Of a stretch of DNA of 64,000 nt, positions 1 through 9,477 are shown piece after piece. Source of the DNA: Pseudomonas sp. (GTDB taxonomy: Bacteria > Pseudomonadota > Gammaproteobacteria > Pseudomonadales > Pseudomonadaceae); contig NZ_JAQGNX010000016.1 of the NCBI RefSeq assembly GCF_028293835.1, positions 1-64,000 of the forward strand. Reading direction: 5' to 3'. The notes beneath the pieces are model-generated. The model did not search any database. It worked only from the letters and a program-made list of their open reading frames with translations, and had not been told where the DNA came from. How positions within the stretch are numbered: position 1 is the stretch's first letter; each line of letters begins with the position of its first letter. The translations under genes and the position numbers were made by a program.

Positions 1-124
1 CGCTGGGAAGGTCAAACCGACGCTGTATAAAACCTTTGCCCTGGACCAGGCTAAAGAAGCGCAACAGTTTCTGGAAAATGAGCACGTCGAAGGCAAGATA
101 GTGCTGACAGTCGGTGCCGAATAA
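1..124 (+). CDS. Zinc-type alcohol dehydrogenase / quinone oxidoreductase, C-terminal end (partial)
   Basis: Only the last 40 codons are present, read in the frame that begins at base 2 and stopping at TAA 122-124. The tail (A.EAQQFLENEHVEGKIVLT) is the usual end of medium-chain NAD(P)-dependent dehydrogenases and quinone oxidoreductases, where a helix with 'EA..FLE...H.GKIVL' closes the Rossmann-linked catalytic domain. Substrate and zinc content cannot be judged because the catalytic part lies outside the window. It is 45 bases ahead of the next gene on the same strand and could be co-transcribed with it. Confidence 0.6.
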   Translation, partial: AGKVKPTLYKTFALDQAKEAQQFLENEHVEGKIVLTVGAE

Positions 125-169
125 TCAGTTGCAACGCTTATTGCATTTAAATTTTGCCGGGAGTTTTCC

Positions 170-859
170 ATGAAGCCGTATGTAATCTGCCACATGATGT
201 CGTCTATTGACGGCCATGCCCTGACCGATGGCTGGGATCGGTCGTTCAAAAAGAACGCCGGCGACCTGTATGAAAAGCTCGCCAAGCAATTCGAATTCGA
301 CGCCTGGGTCTGCGGGCGGGTAACCATGCAGGAAATTGCCCACGGCGAGGGTTACCCCAAGGGACTGGCCACCTCGCCAATTCCTCGTACCCATTATTTC
401 GCCGTGCGCGACGCCGCCCAATACGCCATCTCCATCGACCCGCACGGCAAGGTGGAGTGGAAGAACAATCAGGCACTGGATTCGCACATCGTTGAAGTGG
501 TCACAGAAGGTGTGACCGACGACTATTTGGCCTACCTGCAATCCATTAAGGTGTCTTACGTTTTTGGCGGCAACAGCGAAATCGACCTGGCGCGAGTGAC
601 TGAGATTCTTGCCAGTGAGTTGGGCATCAAGCGCTTGGTCATCGAAGGCGGACCACATGTCAGCGGTTCGTTCGTCAATGCCGGGTTGGTGGATGAAGTC
701 AGCGTGCTGATCTTGCCGCTGGTCGATGGAAGAGGAGAGCACCCCGCATCATTCGAAGTAACCCCCGAGGCATGGGCGCAGCCAACCTACCTGATACTGG
801 TGTCCGCAGACGTTCAAGAAGGCGGCGGAGTGTGGTTGCGCTACAAAAAGCCAGCGTGA
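170..859 (+). CDS. Dihydrofolate reductase-fold protein (RibD C-terminal domain)
   Basis: A 229-residue single-domain protein with the RibD-C / dihydrofolate reductase fold, a cytoplasmic NADPH-dependent reductase family. The N-terminus (residues 1-17, MKPYVICHMMSSIDG) is the conserved first strand and substrate loop, and residues 160-190 (LVIEGGPHVSGSF, then DEVSVLILPLV) form the usual NADPH-binding GG segment and closing strands. The RibD deaminase half is absent, so it is a stand-alone reductase rather than riboflavin RibD. The ATG follows GGGAG at a good distance. The physiological substrate is not predictable; many members are orphan pyrimidine or pterin reductases. Confidence 0.8.
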   Translation: MKPYVICHMMSSIDGHALTDGWDRSFKKNAGDLYEKLAKQFEFDAWVCGRVTMQEIAHGEGYPKGLATSPIPRTHYFAVRDAAQYAISIDPHGKVEWKNNQALDSHIVEVVTEGVTDDYLAYLQSIKVSYVFGGNSEIDLARVTEILASELGIKRLVIEGGPHVSGSFVNAGLVDEVSVLILPLVDGRGEHPASFEVTPEAWAQPTYLILVSADVQEGGGVWLRYKKPA

Positions 860-876
860 AGCTGCTGATTCCGTAC

Positions 877-933
877 GAGCCAACGTGTTGGCGAGGCGAT
901 CTGTCTGTGACCGCTTCGCCAACAGGTTGGCTC
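877..933. repeat. REP palindrome, family 1 (GCCAACGTGTTGGCG type)
   Basis: An intergenic inverted repeat: GAGCCAACGTGTTGGCGA at 877 onward is answered by TCGCCAACAGGTTGGCTC ending at 933. The same heads occur at 32000-32091 and 34077-34153 in this window. This matches the extragenic REP/REPIN elements common in Pseudomonas chromosomes. Confidence 0.75.
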
Positions 934-944
934 CTACAGGTCGC

Positions 945-1643
945 TTACGCGATGTGGTAACCGTCGAACGCTTTTCGCTGCTGGATGGCGGTGATTATGT
1001 TTTTCCGAGTGGCTGGCAGCTCGTTGCCTTCATTATCGACAAAGTTCTCCGATTGCAGTTCAGCGAGATCGCCATCGCCGACAAATTCAAAACCCAGGAA
1101 CTCAAACACTTCGCGGTCGACGTTAGGCTTAATGCGCGGCGAACGCAGTGGCAGCGTGAAGCTCACGCCTTCTTTGCTGAGGGTGAACGTTTCGATTTCT
1201 TTCCTGGCTTTTACAGCCTTGCTTTTGCTGGTGGTCGGGTTGCTGACCGCTTGGTGCGTCTGGTTTAGCACCTTCAACGCCAGGCTATAGACCAATTCCT
1301 GAAACCCAGGGTCGTCTTTGAAACTGGACAAAATTCGGCTGATGGAAAACCGAGTACTCAGGTCGGCCAGTGCCGCGCTGTCAGCAGCTTCTTCGTCTTT
1401 AAGCTGCTTGAGTTCACCCATCAGCTCATAGGCTTTATCGTCGTCAAGGCTGTCTTGTGCCTGGCGAATTGCCGCCCGCAGCTGGCGGATCTGATCGCTT
1501 TCTTTAGCGGTGTGAAAAGCATCCAGAACCATCTCGCTGACGGTTTTAGCCTGAGATACATGCTGAGAAAGGTTGATGGCGTTTTCGTACTCTTGTTTAG
1601 AGGACAAGGAGATCGCGGCTTCTTCGGTATGAGAGTCAGACAT
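945..1643 (-). CDS. Hypothetical protein, charged and helical
   Basis: Not assigned to a known family. From the ATG at 1643 it has 232 residues: an N-terminal part rich in E, D, K and A that looks like long amphipathic helices (the run RQLRAAIRQAQDSLDDD and following), a basic linker around KSKAVKARKE, and a compact C-terminal part (FEFLGFEFVGDGDLAEL). The open frame continues to a GTG at 1736, but the extra 31 residues are P/T-rich and unlike the rest; that start has a GAGGG upstream, so the longer form cannot be excluded. No membrane segment or signal peptide. It is convergent with the RibD-C gene across a REP element. Confidence 0.6.
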   Translation of the reverse strand: MSDSHTEEAAISLSSKQEYENAINLSQHVSQAKTVSEMVLDAFHTAKESDQIRQLRAAIRQAQDSLDDDKAYELMGELKQLKDEEAADSAALADLSTRFSISRILSSFKDDPGFQELVYSLALKVLNQTHQAVSNPTTSKSKAVKARKEIETFTLSKEGVSFTLPLRSPRIKPNVDREVFEFLGFEFVGDGDLAELQSENFVDNEGNELPATRKNIITAIQQRKAFDGYHIA

Positions 1644-1871
1644 TAATTTCACTATTTCATTGACTTGATGTGAGGCGCGAAAAGCATCATGCGTTTCGGG
1701 GGGGCCTAATTTAGTGGACGGATGAGGTGTTGTCACGGGCCATCGACCCTCAGGCTCGACTTCATGCTCCAGATGGCAATTGCGGAACGGAAAATTGATG
1801 GGCGCTATGGAGTTTTGACGATTAAAAGCGTAGAAAATACAAGTGTCTAGTCAGTTCAGGAAGTCTTCAAA

Positions 1872-2066
1872 ATGGTTATCACGGTTGTAGAACGCGACGA
1901 AGAACATAAATCCCATGACGCCAGGGACGCCATGCTGAGGATGTGGGATGTGTACCAGGGTGATGTCCTTGTGGGCGTTTATCACAGCGAGCATGAAGCA
2001 TTAAAGTACAAGGAACTGCTGGAAAGTGGCCGGCTTGACAGTCTAAAACCTGCGCCAAGAGCGTAA
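1872..2066 (+). CDS. Small conserved-looking hypothetical protein (64 aa)
   Basis: A 64-residue acidic cytoplasmic protein starting MVITVVERDEEH and containing WDVYQGDVLVGVYHSEHEALKYKE, a pattern like a short beta-beta-alpha unit. It is followed within 20 bases by a clear intrinsic terminator (2084-2106), which supports it as a real single-gene unit. There is an AGGAAG about 10 bases before the ATG. Function unknown; no family recognised. Confidence 0.6.
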   Translation: MVITVVERDEEHKSHDARDAMLRMWDVYQGDVLVGVYHSEHEALKYKELLESGRLDSLKPAPRA

Positions 2067-2083
2067 GTACTGATACCTATATC

Positions 2084-2106
2084 AACCCGGCCGAATGCCG
2101 GGTTTT
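2084..2106 (+). terminator. Intrinsic terminator after the 64-aa gene
   Basis: AACCCGGC (2084-2091), loop CGAAT, GCCGGGTT (2097-2104), then further T residues: an 8-bp perfect GC-rich stem with a short T run. Confidence 0.75.
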
Positions 2107-2201
2107 CAGTGTGCGCCGATCGTCTGTTGAGGTCGAACCAGCATGTCGCAAGCCTCTCAAAAGCTCAGAGCCCACATTCTATGGCTCAGTGAGAGGCGCT
2201 T

Positions 2202-2555
2202 ATGGACAATAAACCAACCTATCAAGACAGTGCAAAATCCCAGATGGATCCAGACATGGATGATCTCGATCCGGATGCATCCGAGACCCATCCGGGCGCA
2301 AACGATATCGACCCCGACGCCGAAGACTTGGCGCCGGACAATTATCCGGAAAAAGATCCATCCGCAGACGAATGGGAAGCGGCCTCAGCGTCCGGCGAAA
2401 CAGATGATCCGGGTTTCGATCCTGAGTCTCCTGATCTGTCTGACCCACAGGTCGATCCAATTGGCGCGGCTATTGTCCCAGGCGATATTCAAGACCCTGA
2501 GCGCAAAAAGAATGACGGTCATGCTTACGACCCGCTCGGAGATTTACGTTCGTGA
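2202..2555 (+). CDS. Highly acidic, Asp-Pro-rich hypothetical protein
   Basis: A 117-residue protein with almost no hydrophobic core, full of D, E and P with repeated DPD / DPxAxD units (MDPDMDDLDPDAS, IDPDAEDLAPD, DPGFDPESPDLSDP). It has only isolated lysines until an ERKK stretch near the C-terminus. This composition predicts an intrinsically disordered, very low-pI protein, possibly metal binding, but no function is known to me. AGAGG lies 6 bases before the ATG and a terminator follows the stop. A longer frame on the same strand (2143-2571) overlaps it but lacks a ribosome site and has an unnatural composition. Confidence 0.55.
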   Translation: MDNKPTYQDSAKSQMDPDMDDLDPDASETHPGANDIDPDAEDLAPDNYPEKDPSADEWEAASASGETDDPGFDPESPDLSDPQVDPIGAAIVPGDIQDPERKKNDGHAYDPLGDLRS

Positions 2556-2559
2556 AATT

Positions 2560-2584
2560 AAATCCCGCTAACGGCGGGATTTTT
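2560..2584. terminator. Bidirectional intrinsic terminator between convergent genes
   Basis: AAATCCCGC (2560-2568), loop TAACG, GCGGGATTT (2574-2582) followed by T. It lies between the acidic-protein gene (ending 2555) and the convergent XRE gene (ending 2590). The opposite strand continues AATTTCAC, so it can serve both. Confidence 0.75.
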
Positions 2585-2589
2585 GTCGC

Positions 2590-2973
2590 TTACGTTCTGG
2601 CACTAAAGGCGTTTTTGCCCGTAGAAAGGCCCTGTGCTGTCGACAGTTCAGCGATAGTCGTGGTCAAGCGCCGTACTGCATTCTGATCTTCTGGCTGCAA
2701 CGACCTGAAGTTGGCCAGTACAATTTGCTCTGTCAGGCTAAGGTTGTCGAACCGGATGGGGGCTTTTGTGCCCGTCAGTATAAACAGCACGTCCACGCCG
2801 ATAACCGCAAGTGCCGCAAAGTAGCTGGCCTTCGGCACGCGATCTCCCGCTTCGTATTTCCCCTGTGCGTTAGTTGCCACCCCACCGCTTTTACCAAACG
2901 TTCTCTGAGACAGCCCCAGGCGTTCTCTTTCCTTCCTTAATCGGAAACCAATTCCATTCACTTGAATGTTCAA
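2590..2973 (-). CDS. XRE-family helix-turn-helix repressor
   Basis: A 127-residue Cro/CI-type regulator. Residues 7-60 form the HTH domain (IGFRLRKERERLGLSQRTFG, then GKYEAGDRVPKASYFAAL and a DVLFILTG end), typical of prophage-style repressors; the rest is a short helical tail (LTEQIVLANFRSLQPEDQNAV). There is no ATG: TTG at 2973 or GTG at 2961 are the possible starts, and a stop lies in frame at 3015, so no longer form exists. It is divergent from the gp16-like gene and an inverted repeat overlaps its start, which suggests autoregulation. Confidence 0.75.
   Translation of the reverse strand: MNIQVNGIGFRLRKERERLGLSQRTFGKSGGVATNAQGKYEAGDRVPKASYFAALAVIGVDVLFILTGTKAPIRFDNLSLTEQIVLANFRSLQPEDQNAVRRLTTTIAELSTAQGLSTGKNAFSART
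2962..2973. promoter_or_regulatory. Candidate operator of the XRE/gp16-like pair
   Basis: TTGAA-TG-TTCAA, a 5-bp inverted repeat with a 2-base centre, lies exactly at the start codon of the XRE gene in the short divergent region. Cro/CI-type proteins bind such palindromes. Inference from position only. Confidence 0.3.
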
Positions 2974-3051
2974 TGCAGATCGCTCTATTCTTTCGGGTTG
3001 GCCGACAGCTACCTAATAAACCATACTGAACGAATTTGGATGGATTTGCCT

Positions 3052-3291
3052 ATGTCTGGCATTCGAACGGCGGCACAAGCCAAGGCTTGGCTGGAGCAAC
3101 AAGGGAAGACGGTGCAGGATTTCGCCCGGGATCACGGGGTCGATCCCTCCACGACCTATCAAATTCTTTCAGGGCACAAAAAAGGCCGGCGAGGAGAATC
3201 GCATAAGGTCGCGGTGCTGCTGGGAATGAAGGTTGGGGTGATTTCTTCGAGTGCAGCCATGCCTGCGATCACGAGCCCCTGTGATCAATAG
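3052..3291 (+). CDS. Phage-associated DNA-binding protein, BcepMu gp16 type
   Basis: A 79-residue protein from ATG 3052 (MSGIRTAAQAKAWLEQQGKT). The family pattern is a short HTH: 'AKAWLEQQGKTVQDFARDHG', then DPSTTYQILSGHKKGRRGESHKVAVLLGMK. It fits the BcepMu gp16 / small DNA-binding family found beside prophage and tailocin repressors. An ATG at 3040 is the alternative start; the longer frame from 2962 would overlap the divergent XRE start and adds non-conserved residues. Role inferred: transcriptional switch partner of the XRE repressor. No structural phage genes follow, so this appears to be an orphan pair. Confidence 0.7.
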   Translation: MSGIRTAAQAKAWLEQQGKTVQDFARDHGVDPSTTYQILSGHKKGRRGESHKVAVLLGMKVGVISSSAAMPAITSPCDQ

Positions 3292-3374
3292 TGAGGGCGC
3301 GGTCCAAACGGAATAGACAGTCGCCGGCAACTCGTTGTCCAGGCGTTGGATGTCTTATTCCGTGTTGCTCTGCG

Positions 3375-3641
3375 TTAATTTTTCGTGTTCGCCGACGTAA
3401 CCTTGTCGGTTGCTCTGCGGCCCCCCGCTGCGGACTTCAAGGTCGCCGCGTGTTCACGCAACACCACTTCATCGTCTTGAAGCCCCACAATCACGCTGGC
3501 AATGGTTTCCAGCGCTCCCCCGTTTCCGGCCCGAATCAAATCGCCCGTAACATCCAGAAGTTGGCGCACCGCCTCGTGCAGGTTGTCAGCCGCATCGCAA
3601 AGGTCGTGCTCAACACTTCTAGGCCTGCTTCGTTTCCACAT
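3375..3641 (-). CDS. Small hypothetical protein (88 aa)
   Basis: Starting at ATG 3641, preceded by GAGGTGG at 6 bases, it has 88 residues: a basic head (MWKRSRPRS), a helical centre (DAADNLHEAVRQLLDVTGDLIRAG, then LETIASVIVGLQDDEVVLREH) and a basic tail. This resembles the small helical proteins scattered in Pseudomonas genomes with no assigned function. The 23 residues upstream in the same frame lack a ribosome site. The interval 3642-3933 to its right holds no convincing gene. Confidence 0.5.
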   Translation of the reverse strand: MWKRSRPRSVEHDLCDAADNLHEAVRQLLDVTGDLIRAGNGGALETIASVIVGLQDDEVVLREHAATLKSAAGGRRATDKVTSANTKN

Positions 3642-3933
3642 GAGGCACCACCTCGAATCAAGTAAAGTCAGTGATATGTGACTACTGGCAATTTGCCAAA
3701 TTCCATCCAAATTTTAGATTGGTCCCGACGATTTTCAGGGGAGTTTTGTGCAATATTTTGCCATCAGAGCGAGTAGTTAAGCAGTTCCCGGGCAATGAGC
3801 AACTGCTGGATATTCGCTGGTGGTCTTCATGGGAGGAGGGCGCAAGGTATCCGCGCAAAGACGGGTTATGATGACGTCGCCAGCGCGGACCTGAAACTGC
3901 GGGCAAGTCTTTACCCACGGAGTCAGATTTTAG

Positions 3934-4656
3934 ATGTCCACGATCACCTTGTTTCAAACTCCACCCCCGGAACTTATAAAAAGCCAGGTTCTGCAGATGG
4001 TCGTGGACTATCTGACCGACATCAGTATGGTCAACATTGCACCGAGCAATCCGCTCTACAACCTGTATCAGTACGGCATTGGCTTCGAAGTTCATCTTTA
4101 TCTCGATGCGCTGGACGGTTCAAAAGACATTCCCGTGGAGTTAATCGTGGCGCTGGACGAGGTAGACGCCTCCACCGTCGTCGGCTTTGTGCTGTGTCTG
4201 CCGATAAAAGGTGATGCCGACGCCTGCGCAGTTCCCTATATGGCCGTGCGGGCGAGCAACCGACGTCAGGGGGTCGCCCGCGCCATGCTCCAGCAAATGC
4301 TCGACCGTTATCCCCATGCCGAGCTGGCATGCACGGTGGCCAAAGTCCCTTATTTTGAATCTTTAGGCTTTCAGGTGCTGGGCGCCCGCGGTCCGCAGGT
4401 GGTCATGAATACCCTTGACCACGGCGCGGACGGTTTGCTTGCAGTAGTGGATGTTGCGCCCATCTATAACTCGTTAGAGGTGCGGCAAATCCATATGTAC
4501 TTGCTGCAGCAGCACGGCAAAAGGGCAATGGCAGACGCCGAGAAAAAACGCGACCGCCAACTCGACCAAATGACGCGCCACGCCAAGGCGTTTGTCCAGG
4601 AGCGGTTAGGCGAGGGTGCGGAGCAAAACATCGGAGGCGGGTTGCGGTTGGTTTAG
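3934..4656 (+). CDS. GNAT-family N-acetyltransferase
   Basis: A 240-residue protein with the acetyl-CoA binding signature near residues 108-122 (MAVRASNRRQGVARAML, the R/Q-x-x-G-x-A loop) after the central beta strands (VVGFVLCLPI). A C-terminal extension of about 75 residues, charged and helical (AEKKRDRQLDQMTRHAKAFVQERL), goes beyond the GNAT core of roughly 150 residues. Cytoplasmic; acceptor substrate unknown. It is followed 55 bases later by a second, unrelated GNAT gene. Confidence 0.75.
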   Translation: MSTITLFQTPPPELIKSQVLQMVVDYLTDISMVNIAPSNPLYNLYQYGIGFEVHLYLDALDGSKDIPVELIVALDEVDASTVVGFVLCLPIKGDADACAVPYMAVRASNRRQGVARAMLQQMLDRYPHAELACTVAKVPYFESLGFQVLGARGPQVVMNTLDHGADGLLAVVDVAPIYNSLEVRQIHMYLLQQHGKRAMADAEKKRDRQLDQMTRHAKAFVQERLGEGAEQNIGGGLRLV

Positions 4657-4711
4657 GCGCAGCTTCTGCTAGTCTGCCAGGCCGAACCGTTAACAGCGCA
4701 AGGCCCAATCA

Positions 4712-5146
4712 ATGATCACTCTTCGTGTCATGACGCTCGACGATTATGACGGAGTCATCGACCTCATGAAGCGTACGCCGGGCGTTACTTTTCGTGATGC
4801 TGATTCTCGCGAATCAACCTCGAGATACCTGCAACGCAACCCCGGGATGAGCTTCGTTGCCGAAGCAGCAGGCGTTCTCTGCGGGTGTGTCATGTGTGGC
4901 CACGACGGGCGCAGAGGGTATTTGCAGCACTTGGTCGTTCTCCCCCGGTATCGGCGTCAAGGCATAGCCAATGCGCTGGTCGAGCGCTGCCTTTCAAGTC
5001 TTGAACAACTCGGAATACTCAAATGTCACCTCGATGTGATCAAGACCAATGCCTCCGCTGCGGAATATTGGCACAGCCAAGGCTGGCAGTTAAGGACGGA
5101 TATCGATCGGTATTCGTTTACCCGATCGGATAATGAAAACGTGTGA
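4712..5146 (+). CDS. GNAT-family N-acetyltransferase (small)
   Basis: A 144-residue single-domain GNAT protein. It opens with ITLRVMTLDDYDGVIDLM, the usual first strand and helix, and carries motif A at about residues 70-90 (LQHLVVLPRYRRQGIANALV), with the pyrophosphate loop RRQGIA. Its C-terminal helix includes NASAAEYWHSQGW, as in RimI-like and aminoglycoside-type acetyltransferases. Acceptor unknown. The gene ends 16 bases from the convergent MBL-fold gene. Confidence 0.8.
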   Translation: MITLRVMTLDDYDGVIDLMKRTPGVTFRDADSRESTSRYLQRNPGMSFVAEAAGVLCGCVMCGHDGRRGYLQHLVVLPRYRRQGIANALVERCLSSLEQLGILKCHLDVIKTNASAAEYWHSQGWQLRTDIDRYSFTRSDNENV

Positions 5147-5162
5147 GCGAGAGTGGAAATGG

Positions 5163-5927
5163 CTATCCCTTGCGCAGATAAGCGTCTGCCAACTCAAGCA
5201 TCCGGCCTCGACCGAAGCTCGGATCATGACCGCCATGCACCACCTCAACCGGCAGGTTTTTCAGACGCTGCATCGTACGTCGATAGTCCGTCACGTCAGC
5301 GCCGCCTATCTTGTCCAGAAGCGGACCGTCGTAAATGGCATCGCCGGAAAACAAGGTGCCCGTACTCTTTTCCCAAAGTCCGATACTGCCGGGAGAATGG
5401 CCGGGCAGGTGCAACACCTCGAACGCCGTATCGCCTAAGTCAACCACATCGCCCTCATCAATCAGGCGCGTTGCATGCGTCCCGATCGGACGAAAGGCGA
5501 GGGGGTCAAAACCTTCATGGGGGTAGGCGTCGATCATGATGTCCGGCACGTCGTAACCCTGGGCTTCAATGTCGGCGCGGGACGTGCCAGGCCAATGACA
5601 ACTGCACAGCACGGGATAGGTCGCCGGCCTGGGCAGGTTATTCGCTTCCAGCGGGTGCACCAGTCGTTGTTCAAACTCATGCAGGCTGCCGACATGATCC
5701 GTATGACTATGGGTCGCCACCACGACCAGCGGTTTATCCAACAGCGCGGCCATGGCCGATTTCAAGCTGCCGATGCCCATGCCTGCATCGACTAGCAGAT
5801 CGCTGTCGCGCCCGCGCACATGCCACATGTTGCATTGATCAAGCCGTGCGACATGGGGTTCCCATAGCAAGGTAATCCGCTCGTCGATACGTTTTGTCTC
5901 AAACCAGCGATCAGCAATTCGCATCAT
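5163..5927 (-). CDS. MBL-fold metallo-hydrolase
   Basis: A 254-residue metallo-beta-lactamase-fold hydrolase. The metal motif THSHTDHVGS near residue 72 supplies the first histidines and aspartate; LHLPGHSPGSI gives the next histidine, TLFSGDAIYDG the bridging aspartate and VVHGGHDPSF the last histidine, so a dinuclear metal site is complete. The start at 5927 (MMRIADRW) follows GGAG closely; the extra 62 codons upstream have no family character. Substrate unknown; glyoxalase II-like or quorum-lactonase-like chemistry is possible. Transcribed away from katG. Confidence 0.8.
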   Translation of the reverse strand: MMRIADRWFETKRIDERITLLWEPHVARLDQCNMWHVRGRDSDLLVDAGMGIGSLKSAMAALLDKPLVVVATHSHTDHVGSLHEFEQRLVHPLEANNLPRPATYPVLCSCHWPGTSRADIEAQGYDVPDIMIDAYPHEGFDPLAFRPIGTHATRLIDEGDVVDLGDTAFEVLHLPGHSPGSIGLWEKSTGTLFSGDAIYDGPLLDKIGGADVTDYRRTMQRLKNLPVEVVHGGHDPSFGRGRMLELADAYLRKG

Positions 5928-6028
5928 AAAAACTCCAGCGAGGTCATTGGGTTGGGCGGCTAACCGTACGTTGTATGCCAGAAAAACGACGGAGGTGGTT
6001 AGGGCTACCGGCAACGTTCGGACAATTA

Positions 6029-6065
6029 AAAGTCTATAACTATCGTGACCCAAGGCTTTGCCTAT
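6029..6065. promoter_or_regulatory. Candidate OxyR binding site upstream of katG
   Basis: Four tetranucleotides spaced by seven bases: AAAG (6029), CTAT (6040), CAAG (6051), CTAT (6062). Against the OxyR pattern ATAG-N7-CTAT-N7-ATAG-N7-CTAT this is 13 of 16 positions with exact spacing. It sits about 158 bases before katG, which OxyR controls in many proteobacteria. Inferred from pattern alone. Confidence 0.45.
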
Positions 6066-6198
6066 TAGATATCTACCGTGAGGGGTCCTAGTCTTGATGG
6101 AGCGCTGGCGCAAGTCAGTCCGTTTTAGCCTGATTAGAAAGATAAGAATGAGCTACTCACCGCTACCGGGCGCTCCAACGGGCCAGGTAGCCGGATGA

Positions 6199-8493
<2,295 letters not shown>

Positions 8494-8561
8494 CGAGGAT
8501 TGCGGCGCAGTAACGGTGCGATTGTTGCTGTGTTATGTCTGAAAAGGTAAACAAAAATATC

Positions 8562-8587
8562 CAACGCCTCCCTTCGTGGGGGCGTTG
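8562..8587 (-). terminator. Hairpin terminator, best oriented for msrA
   Basis: CAACGCCTCCC (8562-8572) pairs with GGGGGCGTTG (8578-8587) around TTCGT. On the minus strand it is followed by ATATTTTTGTTT, a good T run for msrA; on the plus strand no T run follows, so it is a weaker stop for katG. Confidence 0.55.
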
Positions 8588-8721
8588 TGCTGTGTGCGTC
8601 CCGCAGCTTTTATAGGTCGCTGATCTGAATGCCCCGACGCGGTATGTCTGACCCACCGCGCCGCCCGCTTCCCGAAAAAGTTCGGCCCCACCGATGTCGG
8701 TGATGCAAAACTGCGTGGCAA

Positions 8722-9228
8722 TCACGCCCGTTTAGGTAATTTCCAGTTCGGCCGAATGAAGTGGCACGTATAGCCGTTGGGGAGTCGCTCCAGATAGTCC
8801 TGGTGTTCCGGTTCAGCCTCCCAGAATTCCCGCGCAGGTTCAATTTCAGTCACGACTTTGCCCGGCCAAAGGTCAGATGCATCAACATCGGCCACGGTGT
8901 CCTGAGCGACTTTGTGCTGCTCATCACTGAGGTAGTAAAGTGCTGACCGGTAGCTCAAACCCAAGTCGTTACCCTGGCGATTCTTGGTGGTCGGATCGTG
9001 GATCTGGAAGAAAAATTCGAGGATTTGCCGGTAGCTGATTTGGCTTGGATCGAACACGATCTCGATCGCCTCGGCATGGGTGCCGTGGTTGCGGTACGTC
9101 GCGTTTGGCACATCTCCACCCGTATAACCCACCCGTGTGGACAGCACGCCGGGGTAGCGTCGCAGCAAATCCTGCATGCCCCAGAAGCAACCGCCGGCGA
9201 GGATGGCGGTTTCGGTTTGCGTTGTCAT
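8722..9228 (-). CDS. msrA: Peptide-methionine (S)-S-oxide reductase MsrA
   Basis: A 168-residue MsrA that repairs methionine S-sulfoxide in proteins or as free amino acid. The catalytic cysteine is in [10 protein letters not shown] near residue 12, with the substrate-binding [23 protein letters not shown] block, and [11 protein letters not shown] further on. There is only one other conserved Cys candidate near the C-terminus (GYTCHF), so the recycling mode is uncertain. The start at 9228 ([10 protein letters not shown]) follows AGGA; the 21 upstream codons are not family-like. It converges on katG, forming a peroxide-defence neighbourhood. Confidence 0.93.
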   Translation of the reverse strand: MTTQTETAILAGGCFWGMQDLLRRYPGVLSTRVGYTGGDVPNATYRNHGTHAEAIEIVFDPSQISYRQILEFFFQIHDPTTKNRQGNDLGLSYRSALYYLSDEQHKVAQDTVADVDASDLWPGKVVTEIEPAREFWEAEPEHQDYLERLPNGYTCHFIRPNWKLPKRA

Positions 9229-9477
9229 ATCAAAGTCCTTCCTGTCAGTGTTCCACCCTTTGCAGTAGATCACTCGCAGATTAATTGGCATGTCCGGCTA
9301 TCGGTTTAGCGATGGCCTGACGACGATCGGCATCCAGTTTGCTATAAGCGGACGTTGAGCGGAGGTAATTATAAGGTCGTTCAGCGGTAATCATTACGCC
9401 GGCACTGCGCCTCGTCAAACCGCACCGTCCGGTAGAGAATCAGACTGCTCTTGCAGGAATTCAAAAACGATAAAGGT

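Noticed and set aside
877-933. REP palindromes considered as CRISPR repeats or transposon ends
   Set aside because: They are isolated doublets with no regular spacers, no cas genes, no target duplications and no transposase.
2143-2571. 142-codon frame overlapping the acidic protein
   Set aside because: Different frame, no ribosome site and unnatural composition; the 117-residue frame has AGAGG and a terminator.
3671-3871. 66-codon frame in the gap before the first GNAT gene
   Set aside because: No ribosome site or family similarity visible.
8562-8587. Hairpin read as the katG terminator
   Set aside because: No T run follows on the plus strand; the T run is on the minus strand, so it was assigned to msrA.
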